A stretch of DNA of 18,853 nucleotides from Candidatus Poribacteria bacterium (GTDB taxonomy: Bacteria; Poribacteria; WGA-4E; UBA9662), in the NCBI GenBank assembly GCA_002699335.1, contig PACG01000013.1, positions 1 through 18,853 of the forward strand, written 5' to 3'. The translations under genes were made by a program, and so were the position numbers. Positions 16,346 through 18,853 of this stretch are shown piece by piece; the first letter of the stretch is position 1; every line of letters starts with the position of its first letter. Below the pieces are notes generated by a model. That model had not been told where the DNA came from. It did not search any database and was given only the letters and a program-made list of their open reading frames with translations.

Positions 16346-16780
16346 CTAGCGCACCATCTTGTCCGCGCGAAAATCTGCTTTTCGTACTTGCGCGTCAATA
16401 AGGGCCGAGTCCTCCAGATGCACGTTGAAAAAGTCTGCACCCTCCAGGTCGGTCATCCCAGAGCTGGTCTTGATTGCCGAATATTGAGAAAGATTCGCCT
16501 CACGAAATGTCGTACCCAGAAACTCCGTATCATCAAGTTTCGCCTAGAGAATCGCTCCATCCAAAATCTGCGCTTGGGTAGCACACCTTGCGCTTAGGCA
16601 CGTTGCATCGGCTCATTTCGCAACTAGAAAAATTGCGACCCGCCAAATCTAGCCCCGATAAATCCGCATCTATGAATTTAGCCCGCTTAGATTCTGCAAT
16701 TCCGGTCCCAACAACTTGTTCTTTTCGTGGGCTTGGCGAAGCGTGGCGATTATTTCATCGATTGATTTGGCAGCCTCTAT
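16346..16780 (-). pseudogene. Degraded pentapeptide-repeat protein
   Basis: Read on the minus strand, the remnant begins near 16780 with a helical segment (EAAKSIDEIIATLRQAHEKN). After a frame change it gives AKFIDADLSGLDLAGRNFSS, then, after more shifts, AKLDDTEFLGTTFREANLSQ, TDLEGADFF, LIDAQVRKADFRADKMVR and a TAG at 16346-16348. The A-(D/N/K)-(L/F)-x-x register is typical of pentapeptide-repeat beta-helix proteins. At least two frameshifts and an in-frame stop near 16560 break it. The role of such proteins is diverse and cannot be assigned here. Its last codon directly abuts the truncated sulfatase remnant. Confidence 0.65.
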
Positions 16781-17128
16781 GACGTTGGGGAAAATTGGCT
16801 CCCTTCAAACCACAGTAAGTCTAAAACCGATATTTTCTCAAACAAAATGCAATTACCAATGCCCACATGATGATGGGGTTGGTTTGAGTGTCAAGGCTTG
16901 GGTTACTAAGAGACTATCGTTATGTCGCTATCTCGCGGGCTCTTACCGCGTGTAGATAGTGGAGTTGGCCGGCGCATCACTTGTGAGGTAGGTACAACAA
17001 CCATGATAATCACTTCCGTGATGTCAGCGGAGTTGGCCTGTGGACGCTCAGGCAGCGTAGCGTTTCAAAAACGGTCTTTCGAAATTTGTCAACAACGATG
17101 AATCACCAGTTGATACCGATCATCAACC
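16781..17128. other. Gene-free region at the right end of the unusual-composition block
   Basis: No coding sequence is recognisable on either strand. A 10-nt direct repeat GGAGTTGGCC occurs at 16961-16970 and 17029-17038. Between the copies lies a small perfect hairpin, ATCAC (17009-17013), TTCC, GTGAT (17018-17022). The region may contain the junction between the G+C-rich block and the flanking DNA. Confidence 0.4.
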
Positions 17129-17974
17129 TTAAAAGCTAGCGGGTTTCCAGACCAGTTTTTGCTGTAAAAAACCGATACACTCCGCAACTTCTGACTCCTT
17201 CAAACCGTGTAATAGCAACGGCCCATTGTAGTTAACCTGTCGCAGTAGCCCTATATAGTGGTCGTAATCCATCAGTCCTTTTCCCGCCGGTCGATTGCCG
17301 GCTTCACCATCCTGGTCCAAATCCTTGGCATGCGCTAGCACAATATCGTCTCCCAAAAGATCGAAAGCCTGGTCTAAAACCTGACGCATTGTTGCTAACT
17401 CGCCGCGATGGAAGATATTGGCCCCATCCATTACAACTTTCAGGTTGTCAGACTGCATCTCGTCAATCAACTGACGTCCTTTTCGGGCTGAGTCAATTAT
17501 GTTGGACACCTCCGGCTCAAAGGCTAAAATCACCTTTTTCTCTTCTGCTGCTGGCAATGCTTGACTAACCGATTGACATAAATCTCGCCAGGCTTCAGTT
17601 GTATCGTTATCGGTATGTCGTCGCCACATATTTTCCGGATCTCTGGTGCCCGTGCAAAGGGTAATCACCGATGTGCCCAAATCCCGACAGGCCTCAATCA
17701 TTACTTTTAATCCCCGCAGACCATCCTGCCGAACTACGGGGTTAGGATGCGCCATGTTATAAGTGCCAGAGATACCAGACATGATCACCCCTTTAGCGGC
17801 TAACGTCTGTCGAACATTGTCACGAACCGACGGTGGAATCTCGTCCGGCATATAGGATAAACTTGTAGAAGTCAAACTAAACTGGACACAGCGTATTCCG
17901 TGTGCTCGAATACAGTCTAACTCTTCTTCCAGTGTCGGTCGGCTGATAGTCTTAGAGAGTATCCCAATTTCCAT
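17129..17974 (-). CDS. Sugar phosphate isomerase/epimerase-like TIM-barrel protein (AP endonuclease 2 family)
   Basis: This is a 281-residue cytoplasmic protein of the xylose-isomerase-like TIM-barrel superfamily. It starts MEIGILSKTISRPTLEEELD, with alternating beta strands and helices throughout (VQFSLTS, VIMSGISGTYN, VITLCTGTRDPENMW, ILAFEPE, KVVMDGANIFH, IVLAHAKDLD, GPLLLHGLKESEV). The usual divalent metal ligands are E153 (FEPE), D183 (MDGAN), H215 (HAKD) and E260 (KESE). Members interconvert sugars or polyols such as inositol derivatives, but the family is too broad to name a substrate. GAGGGAAAC lies just upstream of the ATG. It lies 239 nt after the UPF0261 gene on the same strand, with two small hairpins between, so co-transcription is uncertain. 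Composition matches the minus-strand genes at 3901-8742, not the amine operon. Confidence 0.9.
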   Translation of the reverse strand: MEIGILSKTISRPTLEEELDCIRAHGIRCVQFSLTSTSLSYMPDEIPPSVRDNVRQTLAAKGVIMSGISGTYNMAHPNPVVRQDGLRGLKVMIEACRDLGTSVITLCTGTRDPENMWRRHTDNDTTEAWRDLCQSVSQALPAAEEKKVILAFEPEVSNIIDSARKGRQLIDEMQSDNLKVVMDGANIFHRGELATMRQVLDQAFDLLGDDIVLAHAKDLDQDGEAGNRPAGKGLMDYDHYIGLLRQVNYNGPLLLHGLKESEVAECIGFLQQKLVWKPASF

Positions 17975-18153
17975 TGTTTCCCTCGATTTTGTCCAGGCTA
18001 GTGGAGTAGGTGCTTAAATTTCACCTCAGATCGAACTTAGCTTATTAGCTCAACATATTCAAAGGCCGTAGCCCAATATCGATTCTAAAATTAACAGTCA
18101 ATAACAGAGACTCTGGGTTACGGATCGGATTTTTTCGTTTGAGTTGTTCTCCT

Positions 18154-18208
18154 GATGAATAAATTGTGATTCATCGTTAATTCTTGATTGGAAATTGGCT
18201 ACATTTCC
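18154..18208. repeat. Two small hairpins between the UPF0261 and isomerase genes
   Basis: GATGAAT (18154-18160) and ATTCATC (18169-18175) form a perfect 7-bp stem with an 8-nt loop. GGAAAT (18190-18195) and ATTTCC (18203-18208) form a 6-bp stem just past the UPF0261 stop. Neither is followed by a T-run on the minus strand. They may be weak terminators or an operator for the isomerase gene. Confidence 0.4.
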
Positions 18209-18213
18209 TAGAA

Positions 18214-18840
<627 letters not shown>

Positions 18841-18853
18841 GGGTGCGCTGACG

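Overview
The window reads as bacterial DNA: densely packed genes, Shine-Dalgarno sequences, ATGA overlaps and two good sigma70-type promoters. The gene families (DUF4838-like protein, SUMF1-domain lipoprotein-like protein, sulfatase, UPF0261, AP-endonuclease-family sugar isomerase) suggest a large-genome environmental bacterium of the Poribacteria/Planctomycetes/Verrucomicrobia kind. Candidatus Poribacteria is my best guess, but this is inferred from memory of family content only.

Layout. Positions 1-3543 are a decaying zone. It holds a left-edge minus-strand fragment, a DUF4838-type gene broken by many stops and frameshifts (468-2315), and a SUMF1/FGE-like gene with one frameshift (2384-3543). 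Positions 3544-3900 carry no recognisable gene. Positions 3901-8742 are all minus strand: moeA (molybdopterin molybdenumtransferase) with its own promoter, then a terminator-like hairpin, then a tightly packed trio of ABC ATPase, folD and a large unknown membrane protein. Divergent from moeA is a SufR-like HTH regulator (8904-9542); a promoter lying inside its longer open frame fixes the start at an internal GTG.

Positions 9756-15948 form a clear plus-strand operon of visibly higher G+C than its surroundings. It has two tandem FAD-dependent amine dehydrogenases of the DAO/dimethylglycine-dehydrogenase type that lack the folate domain, then EtfB, EtfA and a membrane Fe-S protein of the EtfD/DgcB type. 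Gaps are 3 and 15 nt, followed by two 4-nt overlaps. Together they form a complete predicted path from an N-methylated (or other secondary/tertiary) amine through FAD, ETF and heme/Fe-S to the quinone pool. This is the most interesting unit of the window. It is followed by two gene remnants on the minus strand, a sulfatase C-terminal piece and a pentapeptide-repeat protein, abutting at 16345/16346.

From about 16,800 the sequence returns to the flanking composition: a gene-free stretch, an intact sugar-phosphate isomerase/epimerase-like gene (17129-17974), and the C-terminal half of a UPF0261 (Tm-1-like) protein. The latter's N-terminal side is replaced by a (GTT)12 microsatellite encoding polyvaline at the right edge.

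I saw no tRNA, rRNA, CRISPR array, complete insertion sequence or phage gene.
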